Counted from the first letter of the stretch, positions 1 to 8,395 are shown. The stretch: DNA of 43,946 nt from Micromonospora arida (GCF_003857035.1 NZ_QGSY01000166.1:1-43946), one strand, 5' to 3'. Made by a program: numbers and translations. Notes: a model not told the origin generated them from the sequence alone.

Positions 1-2
1 CC

Positions 3-33
3 CCGCGCCCGCACCCGCGCCCGCGCCCGCGCC
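3..33. repeat. GC-only hexamer tract at left edge
   Basis: The first 33 bases are almost only C and G and repeat a CCCGCG-like hexamer with one A interruption. The tract continues past the left edge of the window, so its full length is unknown. No gene is supported here. Confidence 0.6.
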
Positions 34-100
34 GATCTTGCAGTTTCGGTTGCCGGAAAGCGTTGACTGCGCCCTATGTCGGGACAGCAAGTGCAAGATC
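34..100. repeat. Palindromic intergenic repeat A
   Basis: GATCTTGCA at 34-42 is repeated inverted as TGCAAGATC at 92-100, with partial pairing continuing inward. It is followed directly by a second, different palindrome, and both lie in non-coding DNA upstream of cydA. The shape (about 67 bp, paired ends, GC-moderate centre) looks like a dispersed REP-type element, but only one copy lies in this window. A small open frame over it (38-238) has no recognisable product and is not called. Confidence 0.6.
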
Positions 101-116
101 GCGGCCCGGTCACGTC

Positions 117-184
117 GATCATGGAGTTGTGGTGCCCGTTTGGTCCATGACTGGGGACTTGTCACCCACCACAACTCCTTGATC
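117..184. repeat. Palindromic intergenic repeat B
   Basis: An 18-base arm at 117-134 (GATCATGGAGTTGTGGTG) pairs with 167-184 at 17 of 18 positions, around a 32-base centre. It sits 16 bp after repeat A. It lacks a T run and no gene ends here, so a mobile or REP-like palindrome is more likely than a terminator. Confidence 0.7.
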
Positions 185-274
185 GGCGGGGCGGGGCGGG
201 GGCGGGGCGGGTTCGCGAACAGCGACTCAATGACGTGAGGGCGCTGAGGTCGGGTCGGGCGCGGTGCGCCCTGT

Positions 275-355
275 TACTACGTTGCGTAGTAGCATGACTT
301 ACGACAGGGCGTAGTAGTTCCTATCAGTAGACAAGCTACGTGTAGGGTGGCTACG
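275..355 (+). promoter_or_regulatory. cydA promoter region with CGTAG/CTACG dyads
   Basis: A perfect dyad TACTACG-TTG-CGTAGTA occupies 275-291. CGTAGTAG occurs directly at 285-292 and again at 310-317, 25 bp apart, and CTAC-GT-GTAG lies at 336-345. In all, five CGTAG or CTACG pentamers fall within about 80 bp upstream of cydA. The PadR gene at 6883-7221 has CGTAG-CTACG (7223-7232) in its own promoter, so PadR is a candidate binder. No clear -35/-10 pair could be fixed. Confidence 0.5.
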
Positions 356-386
356 ACAAGGGAGCCAACTCTATGGAGGGCTGGTC

Positions 387-1640
387 ATGGACACCCTGCT
401 CCTCGCCCGCCTGCAGTTCGCCACCACCACGTCGATCCACTTCCTGTTCGTGGTCGTCACGCTCGGGCTGGTCACCCTGCTGGTCGGCATGCAGACCGCC
501 TGGGTACTCACCGGCAACCCGAAGTGGGAGCGGCTGACCCGCTACTGGGGCCAGCTCTACGTGATCAACTACGTGCTCGGCATCGCCACCGGGCTCGTGA
601 TGGAGTTCCAGTTCGGGCTGAACTGGAGCGGCCTCTCGCGCTACGTCGGCAATGTCTTCGGCGCACCGCTGGCCATCGAGACGCTTGTCGCGTTCTTCCT
701 GGAGTCCACGTTCCTCGGGATGTGGATCTTCGGCTGGCACCGACTCGGCAAGGGCGTCCACCTCGCGTTGCTCTGGGGCGTGGCGATCACCGCGTACGCC
801 TCGGCGTTCTGGATCATGGTGGCCAACTCCTGGCTCCAGAACCCGGTCGGCTACGAGGTCCGCGACGGGATCGCCCACCTCACCGACTTCGGCGCGCTGC
901 TCACCAACCCCAGCCTCGGCATGGCCTTCGGGCACGTGGTCTCGGCGGCGCTGCTGGTCGGCGGGATGCTGATGGCGGCGGTCAGCGCCGGGCACCTGAT
1001 CCGGCGTACCCCGGACTTCGCGCTCTTCCGCACCTCGCTGCGGATCGGTCTGGTCACCGCGGCACTGGCCATCACGATGGTGCAGGGCTTCGGTTTCGCC
1101 CAGTTCGGCCCGGTAAGCGCGGTGCAGCCGACCAAGTTCGGCGGCGACGGCCCGGAAAGCCAGGCACTGATCGCCGAGTGGACCACGCGGTTCGGCCCCG
1201 GCGACTACACCCCGCCGGTGCTGGCCAGCGTCGGGTTGGGCTTCATGATCCTGATCGGTTTCACCCTCGGCTGCATATGGCTCCTGCTGCCCCTGCTCTT
1301 CCGGGACTGGGTCATCCGACTGCGCTTCCCGCTCTGGCTGATCCTGCTCGCCCTGCCGCTGCCGTTCATCGCGGTGATCCTCGGCTGGATCTCCCGGGAG
1401 GTCGGCCGTCAACCCTGGGTGGCGTACGGGCTGCTCCCCACCGAGCAGGCCGTCTCCCCGGTCAGCGCACCGCTGATGCTCGCCTCGCTGATCGGGTTCA
1501 GCCTGCTGCTGGGCACCCTCGCCGTCACCAACTGGGTGCTGCTCGCCCGGCACGCCAGGCGCGGCGCGGCCGACCCGGCGCTCGGCCGCCCGCCGGCCCC
1601 GCCCAGCGAGCCGGCCCACCCCGAACCCGCCCTCCTCTGA
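387..1640 (+). CDS. cydA: Cytochrome bd-type oxidase subunit I, divergent
   Basis: Catalytic subunit of a membrane terminal oxidase, 417 residues, shorter than the roughly 500 usual in actinobacteria. GGAGGG lies six bases before the ATG. His18, Glu98, Glu106, His183, Trp334 and Glu338 align with E. coli H19, E99, E107, H186, W441 and E445. Two features are odd. The usual GFRWMIGF-type segment reads GFMILIGF (285-292), so the haem b558 Met393 position is Leu289 and Arg391 is Met287. The Q-loop is short: Lys250 matches K252, but the E257 position is Gly. The protein is probably still an oxygen-reactive bd-family enzyme, with altered haem b558 and quinol sites. It is first in a cydABDC operon. 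The alignment was made by eye from memory. Confidence 0.88.
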   Translation: MDTLLLARLQFATTTSIHFLFVVVTLGLVTLLVGMQTAWVLTGNPKWERLTRYWGQLYVINYVLGIATGLVMEFQFGLNWSGLSRYVGNVFGAPLAIETLVAFFLESTFLGMWIFGWHRLGKGVHLALLWGVAITAYASAFWIMVANSWLQNPVGYEVRDGIAHLTDFGALLTNPSLGMAFGHVVSAALLVGGMLMAAVSAGHLIRRTPDFALFRTSLRIGLVTAALAITMVQGFGFAQFGPVSAVQPTKFGGDGPESQALIAEWTTRFGPGDYTPPVLASVGLGFMILIGFTLGCIWLLLPLLFRDWVIRLRFPLWLILLALPLPFIAVILGWISREVGRQPWVAYGLLPTEQAVSPVSAPLMLASLIGFSLLLGTLAVTNWVLLARHARRGAADPALGRPPAPPSEPAHPEPALL

Positions 1641-1650
1641 GGAGTAGACC

Positions 1651-2658
1651 GTGGACCTCGCCTGGTACGCCCTGCTCGGCCTCTTCTTCGCCAGCTACCT
1701 GGTGCTCGCCGGCTACGACTACGGCGTCGGGCTGCTGCTCGCCCGCGGCGTCGGTCCGGCCGGGCGGCGGGAGGCGCTCACCGCGCTCGGCCCCTTCTTC
1801 CTCGGCAACGAGGTCTGGCTGGTGGCCGCCGTGGGCATCCTCTTCGGCGCGTTCCCCCTGCTGGAGGGCGAGTTGCTCGCCGGCTGCTATCCGGCCGTCG
1901 CCGGTGCCCTGGTCGGCGTCATTCTGGTCACCGTCGGCGTACAGCTGCGCAGCCGACCCGACGACGAGCGGATCCGGGCCCGCTGGGACCGCGTCGTGAT
2001 GATCGGCAGCGCCCTCGCCGCGCTGGGCTGGGGTGCGCTGCTCGCCGCGCTGTTGCAGGGCGTACCCCTTCAGGCCGACGGGCACGTCGCCGGGGTGACA
2101 CACCTGGCCACCCCGTTCGCGGCCGCCGCCGGGCTGGCCATGGTCGCCCTGGTCGCTGTGCACGGTGCGACCTTCCTCACCCTGCGACTGTCGGCCGAGG
2201 CCGCCGCCGTGGTCGGTCGTACGGCCCGCCGGCTGGTGCCGGTGGCGCTCACCGCGGTCGCCCTGGCCACCGTCGTGGGCCTGCTCTCCGCCCGGGTACG
2301 CGACGCCGTGCAGCGGCCGGCGGTGGCCGTACTCCTGCCGGTGCTGCTCGTGGCGGCGCTGCTGGCGGCCCGCGCGGCGCTGACCCGGCGGCGCCCGGGG
2401 TGGGCTCTGGTCGCCACCGGCGCGGCCCTGGCGCTGCCGGTGGTGCTGGTCGGAGCCGCTCTCTGGCCCTACGTGCTGGTGTCCACGACCGACCCGGACG
2501 CCTCGCTGCGGGTGGCCGACGCGGCCGCCAGCGGGCCGACACTGCGGCTGCTGGGCTGGGTGGCGCTGCCGCTACTTCCGGCCCTACTAGGCTTCCAGGC
2601 GATGTGCTGGTGGGTTTTCCGAGGACGGACCGACGGTAGGGCACCGGTGTACTGGTGA
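1651..2658 (+). CDS. cydB: Cytochrome bd-type oxidase subunit II
   Basis: Integral membrane partner of CydA, 335 residues, typical of the family. The GTG start at 1651 has TGAGGAG six bases upstream, overlapping the cydA stop. N-terminal motifs fit CydB: GYDYGVGLLL around residues 22-31 and LGNEVWLVA around 51-59 (normally NEVW in this position). About eight or nine hydrophobic helices follow. The stop overlaps the cydD start by 4 bp (GTGA), indicating translational coupling. Subunit II stabilises the haem core and carries no catalytic haem ligand of its own. Confidence 0.93.
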   Translation: MDLAWYALLGLFFASYLVLAGYDYGVGLLLARGVGPAGRREALTALGPFFLGNEVWLVAAVGILFGAFPLLEGELLAGCYPAVAGALVGVILVTVGVQLRSRPDDERIRARWDRVVMIGSALAALGWGALLAALLQGVPLQADGHVAGVTHLATPFAAAAGLAMVALVAVHGATFLTLRLSAEAAAVVGRTARRLVPVALTAVALATVVGLLSARVRDAVQRPAVAVLLPVLLVAALLAARAALTRRRPGWALVATGAALALPVVLVGAALWPYVLVSTTDPDASLRVADAAASGPTLRLLGWVALPLLPALLGFQAMCWWVFRGRTDGRAPVYW

Positions 2659-4331
2659 GCCGCCGTCCGTTCGACCCGCGTCTGCTGCGCCGGGTCCCTG
2701 CGGCCCGGGGCGACCTTGCCGTGCTCGCACTCCTGGGGGTGCTGGCCGCCGGGTTGATCGTGGCGCAGGCCACCGCGCTCGCGTCGCTGCTGGCCACCGC
2801 GATCGACGGTCGGCTGGATCGACCGGCGCTGGCCGGCTTCGTGGTCACGGTCGCCGCCCGCTCGGCCCTGGTCTGGGCGCAGGGCACGGTCTCGGCGCGG
2901 GTCGCCGCCACGGTCAAGGCCACGCTGCGGGCCGACCTGCTCGGCGCTGTGGGCCGGCACGGGCCAGGCTGGGTGGCCGGGCAGCGGGCCGGTGAGATCG
3001 CCACCCTGGCCGGGCGTGGGCTGGACGCGCTGGACGCGTACTTCACCGGGTACCTGCCGCAACTGGTGCTCAGCGTGACGGTGCCCCTCGCGGTGCTGGC
3101 CCGGGTCGTCTTCGCCGACTGGAGTTCTGCGGTGATCATCGCGGTGACCCTGCCGCTGATCCCGGTCTTCGGCGCGCTCCTCGGCTGGCAGGCGCAGGCC
3201 GCCACCGAACGGCAGTGGCGGCGGCTCGCGCTGCTCGGCGGGCACTTCCTCGACATGGTCGCCGGGCTGCCCACGCTGCGCGCGTTCGGGCGGGCCCGGG
3301 CGCAGACCGACGTGGTGCGCCGGATGGCCGACGGTCACCGCGTCGCCACCATGAAGACGCTGCGGATCGCGTTCCTCTCCGCGCTGGTCCTCGAGTTGGT
3401 CGCCACCCTCTCGGTGGCGCTGGTCGCGGTGCCGGTCGGCATCCGCCTGCTCGGCGGCGGGCTGGCCCTGCAGACCGCGCTCCTGGTGCTGCTGCTGACC
3501 CCGGAGGCGTACCTGCCGCTACGGGCCGCCGGTAGCCGCTTCCACGCCAGCATGGAGGGGCTGGCCGCGCTGGACGAGGCGTTGAGCGTCTCCGCCGCAC
3601 CCACCGCGCCGCGGGCCGCCGAGGGCGCCTCCGTCCCGGACGCTCGGGCCGAGATCCGGTTCGAGGGGGTGACAGTGGCGTACGAGCGGACCACCGCCCT
3701 GCGCGACGTGACCCTGACCATCCGGCCCGGCGAGCGGATCGCCATCATCGGGCCCAGTGGCGCCGGCAAGAGCACGCTGCTCGGCCTGCTGCTGGGCTTC
3801 GTGGTGCCGACCAGCGGCCGGATCACGGTGGACGGGGTCGACCTCGCCACCGCCGACCCGGACGCCTGGCGCCGGCAGCTCGCCTGGGTGCCGCAGCGGG
3901 CGCACCTCTTCGCCGCCTCGCTGGCCGACAACATCCGCCTCGGCGCGCCGGACACCCCTGCCGACGTACTCACCGCCGCGGTGCACGACGCCGCCCTGGA
4001 CGACGTGGTGGCCGGCCTGCCCGACGGCCTGGACACCCTGCTCGGTGAGCGCGGGCACGGGCTGTCCAGTGGGCAGCGGCAGCGGGTGGCACTGGCCCGG
4101 GCGTTCCTGCGCGCCGCCCCGGTGGTGCTGCTCGACGAACCCACCGCCCGACTCGACACGGCGGCCGAGGCGGTGGTGCTCGACGCCACCCGTCGCCTGG
4201 TCGCCGGGCGGACGGCGCTGCTGGTCGCGCACCGACCGGCGTTGCTGGCCGACGCCGACCGGATCCTGCGCATCGAGGACGGTCGGGTCACCGAGTTGAC
4301 GCCCGAACCGACCGGGAAGGCCGCCCGATGA
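2655..4331 (+). CDS. cydD: Thiol reductant ABC exporter, CydD subunit
   Basis: Half of the heterodimeric CydDC ABC exporter, which moves glutathione/cysteine or haem-related substrates and is needed for bd oxidase assembly. It has 558 residues. The N-terminal half has about six membrane helices, and the C-terminal ATPase shows Walker A GPSGAGKST (near residue 366), signature LSSGQ, Walker B VVLLDEPTARLD and an H-loop AHRP. The GTG start overlaps the cydB stop by 4 bp, and the stop overlaps the cydC start by 4 bp (ATGA). Placement directly after cydAB supports CydD over a generic exporter. Confidence 0.93.
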   Translation: MSRRPFDPRLLRRVPAARGDLAVLALLGVLAAGLIVAQATALASLLATAIDGRLDRPALAGFVVTVAARSALVWAQGTVSARVAATVKATLRADLLGAVGRHGPGWVAGQRAGEIATLAGRGLDALDAYFTGYLPQLVLSVTVPLAVLARVVFADWSSAVIIAVTLPLIPVFGALLGWQAQAATERQWRRLALLGGHFLDMVAGLPTLRAFGRARAQTDVVRRMADGHRVATMKTLRIAFLSALVLELVATLSVALVAVPVGIRLLGGGLALQTALLVLLLTPEAYLPLRAAGSRFHASMEGLAALDEALSVSAAPTAPRAAEGASVPDARAEIRFEGVTVAYERTTALRDVTLTIRPGERIAIIGPSGAGKSTLLGLLLGFVVPTSGRITVDGVDLATADPDAWRRQLAWVPQRAHLFAASLADNIRLGAPDTPADVLTAAVHDAALDDVVAGLPDGLDTLLGERGHGLSSGQRQRVALARAFLRAAPVVLLDEPTARLDTAAEAVVLDATRRLVAGRTALLVAHRPALLADADRILRIEDGRVTELTPEPTGKAAR

Positions 4332-6118
4332 CCGCCGAACACGGGCCGGCGGTGGTGGCCGACGCGGCACCGGCCGGGCGGGCCGCCGCCGAGCGGGCCG
4401 TGCTGCGACTGGCCCGGCCGTACCTGGGCCGCCTGGTCGGAGCCGGGCTGCTGGCCGCCGCCACCGAGTTCGCCGGGCTGGCCCTGATGGCCACCGCCAC
4501 CTGGCTGCTGATGAGCGCCGCCGGTCAGCCTCCGCTGGACCGCCTCACAGTGGCGATCGTCGCGGTCCGGGCGCTGGCGATCAGCCGGGGCGTGTTCCGC
4601 TACACCGAACGGCTCGCCGGGCACGACGCGGTGCTCCGCATGATCACCGACGTCCGGGCCCGGGTCTTCGCCACCCTGGCGGCCCGCCGTGGCACGGCGC
4701 ACCGCTCGGGGGACGTGCTGAGCCGACTGGTCTCCGACGTGGAGGCCGTCCAGGACCTGTTGCTGCGGGTGCTGGTGCCCGCCTCGGCGGCGGCAGTGGT
4801 CGGTGTGCTGGCGGTCGCCGTGGCGGCGCTGATCTCACCACCGGCCGCCGGCGCGCTCGCCGTCGGGCTGCTGGTCGCCGGGGTGGCGCTGCCCGCGTTG
4901 GCCACCGCGGTCACCCGCCGCAGCGCGGCCGAGGTGGCCCCCCTGCGGGGTGCGCTGGCCACCGACGCGATCGACCTCACCCACGGCGCGGCCGACCTGG
5001 CCGCGTTCGGGGCGACCGACGTCACGCTGCGCGCCGCCGAGCAGCGCGCCCACCGGCTGGCCCGGTTGGAACGTCGGCTCGCCGCCACCGGGTTCGCGGT
5101 GGACGCGGCCGGCGTGCTGGCCGCCGGCGTGACCGCCGCCGCAGTGGTGCTGGTCGCGCTCGCCGCCGACGTGCCGGGGGTGCTGGTGGGCGTCCTGGCC
5201 GTCGGCACACTGGCCGCCGTCGAGGTGATGCTGGCGTTGGTCGCGGCGGCCCGGCAGTGGACGCAGCTGCGGCCCGGTCTGACCCGGGTCGCCGACCTGC
5301 TCGACGCCGACCTGCCGACCGCGCCGCCGGCGACCGGTCCAACGGACCTGACCGGTCCACACGAGCTGCGCTTCGTCGACGTGACAGTGCGGTACCGGGC
5401 CGGTGCGGCGCCCGCCCTGGACGGGGTCAGCCTGGACCTGCCGGCGGGACGCCGTATCGCGGTCGTCGGCCCGAGCGGCGCCGGCAAGAGCACCCTGGCG
5501 GCCGTGCTGACCGGCACCGTCCGGCCCGCGTCCGGCCGGGTCACCCTGGACGGTCACGACCTTTCGGCGTACGCCGAGGAGGCGCTGCCACGCGCGGTCG
5601 GCGGGCTGCTGGCCGAGGCGTACGTCTTCCATGCCACGGTGCGGGAGAACCTGCTGCTCGGGCAGGCCGGAGCGGGCGAGGAGGAGCTGACCGCGGCCAC
5701 CGCCGCCGCCGGCCTGCTGGACTGGGTCCGCGCTCAGCCGGCGGGCTGGGACACGCTGGTCGGCGAGGAGGGCGGGCAGCTCTCCGGCGGGCAGCGGCAG
5801 CGGCTGGCGCTCGCCCGGGCCCTGCTCGCCGCGCCGCCGGTGCTGGTGCTCGACGAGCCCACCGAAGGCCTGGACCCGACCGCCGCGGACGCGGTGCTCG
5901 CGTCCGCCCTCGCCGCCACCCCCGCCGGGCACTCGGTGCTGCTGATCAGCCACCGGCTCAGCGGGCTGGCCGAACTGGACGAGATCGTGGTCCTGGACGG
6001 CGGCCGGGTGATCCAGCGCGGTCGGCACGCCGAGTTGGTCGCGGCCCCGGGCTGGTACCGGGACCAGTGGCTGCTCCAGGCCGCCGCCGAACGGGGTTAC
6101 CTGGCGCTCGCCCCCTGA
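4328..6118 (+). CDS. cydC: Thiol reductant ABC exporter, CydC subunit
   Basis: Second half of the CydDC exporter, 596 residues. Membrane helices fill roughly residues 25-330. The ATPase domain has Walker A GPSGAGKST (near 382), signature LSGGQRQR, Walker B VLVLDEPTEGLD and H-loop LISHRL. The ATG is coupled to the cydD stop by a 4-bp overlap. It is the last gene of the four-gene oxidase operon. A 68-bp gap follows before the next same-strand gene, without an obvious strong hairpin, so read-through into the HAAS gene is possible. Confidence 0.93.
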   Translation: MTAEHGPAVVADAAPAGRAAAERAVLRLARPYLGRLVGAGLLAAATEFAGLALMATATWLLMSAAGQPPLDRLTVAIVAVRALAISRGVFRYTERLAGHDAVLRMITDVRARVFATLAARRGTAHRSGDVLSRLVSDVEAVQDLLLRVLVPASAAAVVGVLAVAVAALISPPAAGALAVGLLVAGVALPALATAVTRRSAAEVAPLRGALATDAIDLTHGAADLAAFGATDVTLRAAEQRAHRLARLERRLAATGFAVDAAGVLAAGVTAAAVVLVALAADVPGVLVGVLAVGTLAAVEVMLALVAAARQWTQLRPGLTRVADLLDADLPTAPPATGPTDLTGPHELRFVDVTVRYRAGAAPALDGVSLDLPAGRRIAVVGPSGAGKSTLAAVLTGTVRPASGRVTLDGHDLSAYAEEALPRAVGGLLAEAYVFHATVRENLLLGQAGAGEEELTAATAAAGLLDWVRAQPAGWDTLVGEEGGQLSGGQRQRLALARALLAAPPVLVLDEPTEGLDPTAADAVLASALAATPAGHSVLLISHRLSGLAELDEIVVLDGGRVIQRGRHAELVAAPGWYRDQWLLQAAAERGYLALAP

Positions 6119-6186
6119 CCCGACTCGGGGGCGGACCAGGGTTCTCCCGGACGTCGACCGGCCGGGGTCCGTGGCAGGGTGGTGCC

Positions 6187-6861
6187 ATGGGGCGCGGTGA
6201 GGACGTGATGGTCGACGAGCACCTGCGGGAGCTGGCCGCTCGACTGCAGGGGCCGGCGCGACTCAAGTCCGACCTGCTGACCGAGGCCCGGCACGGGTTG
6301 CTGGACGCCGTCGAGGCGTACCGCGAGAGCGGGGTGCCACCCACCGAGGCGCAGCGCCGGGCGGTGGTGGAGTTCGGCTCACCGGCGCAGGTGCTCCCGT
6401 CCTGGCAGGCCGAGCTGGCGGTGGGCGCCCTGCGTGGGCTCTCCCTGCGGATGCTGGCGATCGCCGGGGTGGGGGTGGTTGCCGGTGATCTGACCTGGCG
6501 GGGGTCGAGCTGGAGTGGCGGGCCGCCCCCTCCGGCCGGCTACCAGCTGCTCGCCGCCTCGGTCGACTGGATCTGGATGAGCGCGCTGCTGCTCGCGGTG
6601 GCCGGTCTGCTGGTGGTCTGGGCGAGCGCGCGGGCGCCCCGGCCGGGCCTGGCTCTGGCCCAGCGCGCGGTGGGCGTCGGCCTGACCGGCGTCCTGGTCC
6701 TCGGCATAGTGGCCGGCGGCGCCCTCTTCACCTGGTCACTCAACCTCTGGGACGCGGCGGCGCACTGGCCACCGATGATCATCGGGGCGGTGTTGGTGGG
6801 TGGCGGATATTTCTCGCTGACCCGCGCGGCACGCGGCTGGCTGCTGGCCACCACCCGCTGA
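6187..6861 (+). CDS. HAAS-type permease-prefix membrane protein
   Basis: A 224-residue protein. The first about 75 residues form a charged helical region (DEHLRELAARLQ, later AVVEFGSPAQVLPSWQAEL) like the HAAS/permease prefix domain found beside PadR regulators. About four membrane helices follow. ATG 6187 has AGGGTGG four bases upstream; ATG 6208, preceded by GAGGA, is a possible alternative. It is convergent with padR, with 21 bp between the stops. In other actinobacteria PadR-HAAS pairs are commonly co-regulated. A function cannot be given. Confidence 0.75.
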   Translation: MGRGEDVMVDEHLRELAARLQGPARLKSDLLTEARHGLLDAVEAYRESGVPPTEAQRRAVVEFGSPAQVLPSWQAELAVGALRGLSLRMLAIAGVGVVAGDLTWRGSSWSGGPPPPAGYQLLAASVDWIWMSALLLAVAGLLVVWASARAPRPGLALAQRAVGVGLTGVLVLGIVAGGALFTWSLNLWDAAAHWPPMIIGAVLVGGGYFSLTRAARGWLLATTR

Positions 6862-6882
6862 TCGGCGTCGGATCCGAGCGGG

Positions 6883-7221
6883 TCAGGCCGGGGTGGGCGG
6901 GCTGCCGGGATCGAGGAACCGGCCGACGGTCAGTTGGAACTCGCGCCAACCGGCCCGCTCCCCCGCCAGCGCCCGCCGACCGGAGTCGGTGAGCTGGTAC
7001 GTCCGCCGTTCCCGCCCGCTGACAGTGCTCCAGGTGCTCGCCACGTGGCCGGCGCGTTCCAGGCGACGGAGTGCCGGATAGATGGTGCCGGTGGGCAGAT
7101 CCAGACTGCCGTCACTGCGGGCGCGTAGCGCCTCGATGATCGCGTAGCCGTGCAGCGCGCCCTGTTCGAGCACAGCGAGCAGCAGAGCGTCGAGATGGCC
7201 GTGCAGCGCCTGGGCCTTCAT
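6883..7221 (-). CDS. PadR family transcriptional regulator
   Basis: A 112-residue winged-helix repressor. The N-terminal LDALLLAVLEQGALHGYAI and the wing motif GTIYPALRRLERAGH followed by GRERRTYQLTDSG are diagnostic for PadR. The C-terminal dimerisation helix is short. The ATG is directly preceded by ACGT with no Shine-Dalgarno, and TAGCGT lies eight bases before the ATG, so the mRNA is probably leaderless. Its promoter contains a 10-bp palindrome, suggesting autoregulation. The neighbouring HAAS gene and the cyd operon are plausible targets because of shared pentamers. Confidence 0.9.
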   Translation of the reverse strand: MKAQALHGHLDALLLAVLEQGALHGYAIIEALRARSDGSLDLPTGTIYPALRRLERAGHVASTWSTVSGRERRTYQLTDSGRRALAGERAGWREFQLTVGRFLDPGSPPTPA

Positions 7222-7240
7222 ACGTAGCTACGCTACTTGT
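7222..7240 (-). promoter_or_regulatory. padR promoter with CGTAGCTACG operator
   Basis: Read on the minus strand, TAGCGT (7235-7230) stands eight bases before the ATG as a leaderless-type -10 box. The perfect palindrome CGTAGCTACG (7223-7232) overlaps it and the transcription start. This placement suits autorepression. The same CGTAG and CTACG pentamers recur five times in the cydA promoter. Confidence 0.55.
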
Positions 7241-7336
7241 CGAACCGCCGCTTCGCCAGCGGTGACGACCAGCAGGTCGGACCCGTGCGCCAACCGGCCA
7301 CCGGGGTGCGGGCATCGGTCACCCAGGGCCGCCGAC

Positions 7337-7342
7337 TAGGGT
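7337..7342 (+). promoter_or_regulatory. Candidate -10 box (TAGGGT)
   Basis: GACTAGGGT at 7334-7342 is the same string that precedes the adenosine deaminase gene at leaderless spacing. Here the next supported start is GTG 7412, so the predicted 5' leader is about 60 nt. No convincing -35 was found. Confidence 0.4.
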
Positions 7343-7411
7343 ATGTGCCCAGAGTCACTCGCCGGTCAGAGACCCCGGTGGGTGGGCAACCCGAAGCACA
7401 CGGAGGTCAGC

Positions 7412-8332
7412 GTGGCCCGCCAGTCGCCCCAACGGCCCGACGCCGACGAGCCCGAGCTCGACGACACCACCGGCGCGGCCGAGCCAGACGAGACCGAGCG
7501 TCCGTCGGCGTCGACCGACCGCTCACTCTGGGACGAGCTGCGCATCGACCCAGTGGAGATCGCCCTGCCCGCCGGCACCGGCTTCACGCTCCGGGCGTAC
7601 CGACCGGCCAGCTCGCTGACTCCGACCGACGTGACCGAGCGCGACCAGGACGACCCGTTCCTCGCCCGCCGCCAGGCGATCGAGGAGGAGGAGGACGACG
7701 ACGAGACCGTCGTCATCCTCGACGAGGAGCTGGCCCAGGAGTTCGCCGACGAGGACGACGAGTCGACGCGCCGCCGGGACGGCGCCGCCACCGACACCGA
7801 GACCGACGACGAGTCGGACGAGGCCGTCACGGACGAGGCGGACGACGAGGAGGTGCCGGTCTTCCTCAGCCACCGAGGCAAGCTGCTGCTGTTCAAGACC
7901 CCCGAGTCGCTTGTCAGTTTCATCCGATCCGGTGCGCCAAACGATCTGTCCCAACTGGACAGCTGGAATGAATTGTCCGAACGGGTGGAGCCGGCAGATA
8001 TCGCTCCGCTCGACGAGGACACCTACGAGCTCGACCTGGTCGTGGAGAACCTGCGCGGCGGGCACGACGCGTGGGATTCGACCCTGCTGATCGAGGCGGG
8101 CGAGGCCGCGCGTGACCTCTCGTACGCATTGCGGCTGCCTGCGGTACTCGACATGCTCTCCGCCGGCTCCAGCCTCGACGACCTGGACGAGGCGCTGCGT
8201 GGCACCGCCAACGGTGGGATCGGCGCGTTCATGGCCCGGCGACGGCTGAAGAAGATCGGGGCGCAGACCGCAAGTTTGGGTTGGCGCACCATTGTCGGCA
8301 AGATCTCTGCGGTGGTGGACTGGCGCGACTGA
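7412..8332 (+). CDS. Acidic conserved actinobacterial protein, unknown function
   Basis: A 306-residue protein that I cannot assign. GTG 7412 is chosen because GGAGG (7402-7406) lies five bases upstream; an in-frame ATG at 7343 lacks this. Residues 1-165 are low complexity, with long Asp/Glu runs (such as EEEEDDDE) and are probably disordered. From about residue 165 a folded part begins (VPVFLSHRGKLLLFKTPESL) and continues to the end, where a basic helix (ARRRLKKIG) and a WRTIVGKISAVVDW segment close the protein. It lies 63 bp before the IS110-like gene on the same strand and is probably co-transcribed with it. No catalytic motif is visible. Confidence 0.75.
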   Translation: MARQSPQRPDADEPELDDTTGAAEPDETERPSASTDRSLWDELRIDPVEIALPAGTGFTLRAYRPASSLTPTDVTERDQDDPFLARRQAIEEEEDDDETVVILDEELAQEFADEDDESTRRRDGAATDTETDDESDEAVTDEADDEEVPVFLSHRGKLLLFKTPESLVSFIRSGAPNDLSQLDSWNELSERVEPADIAPLDEDTYELDLVVENLRGGHDAWDSTLLIEAGEAARDLSYALRLPAVLDMLSAGSSLDDLDEALRGTANGGIGAFMARRRLKKIGAQTASLGWRTIVGKISAVVDWRD

Positions 8333-8395
8333 CCCGTACCGGGGAGCATCAGTTGCTGGCAGAGGAAAGACCTGTCCCGGGAGGAGGACGACGCC

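Noticed and set aside
38..238. Small open frame over the palindromic repeats
   Set aside because: It spans two inverted repeats, has no ribosome site and gives no recognisable product.
347..1999. Open frame overlapping cydA and cydB in another frame
   Set aside because: Its translation is low-complexity Arg/Pro/Gly sequence, while the cydA and cydB frames carry family motifs.
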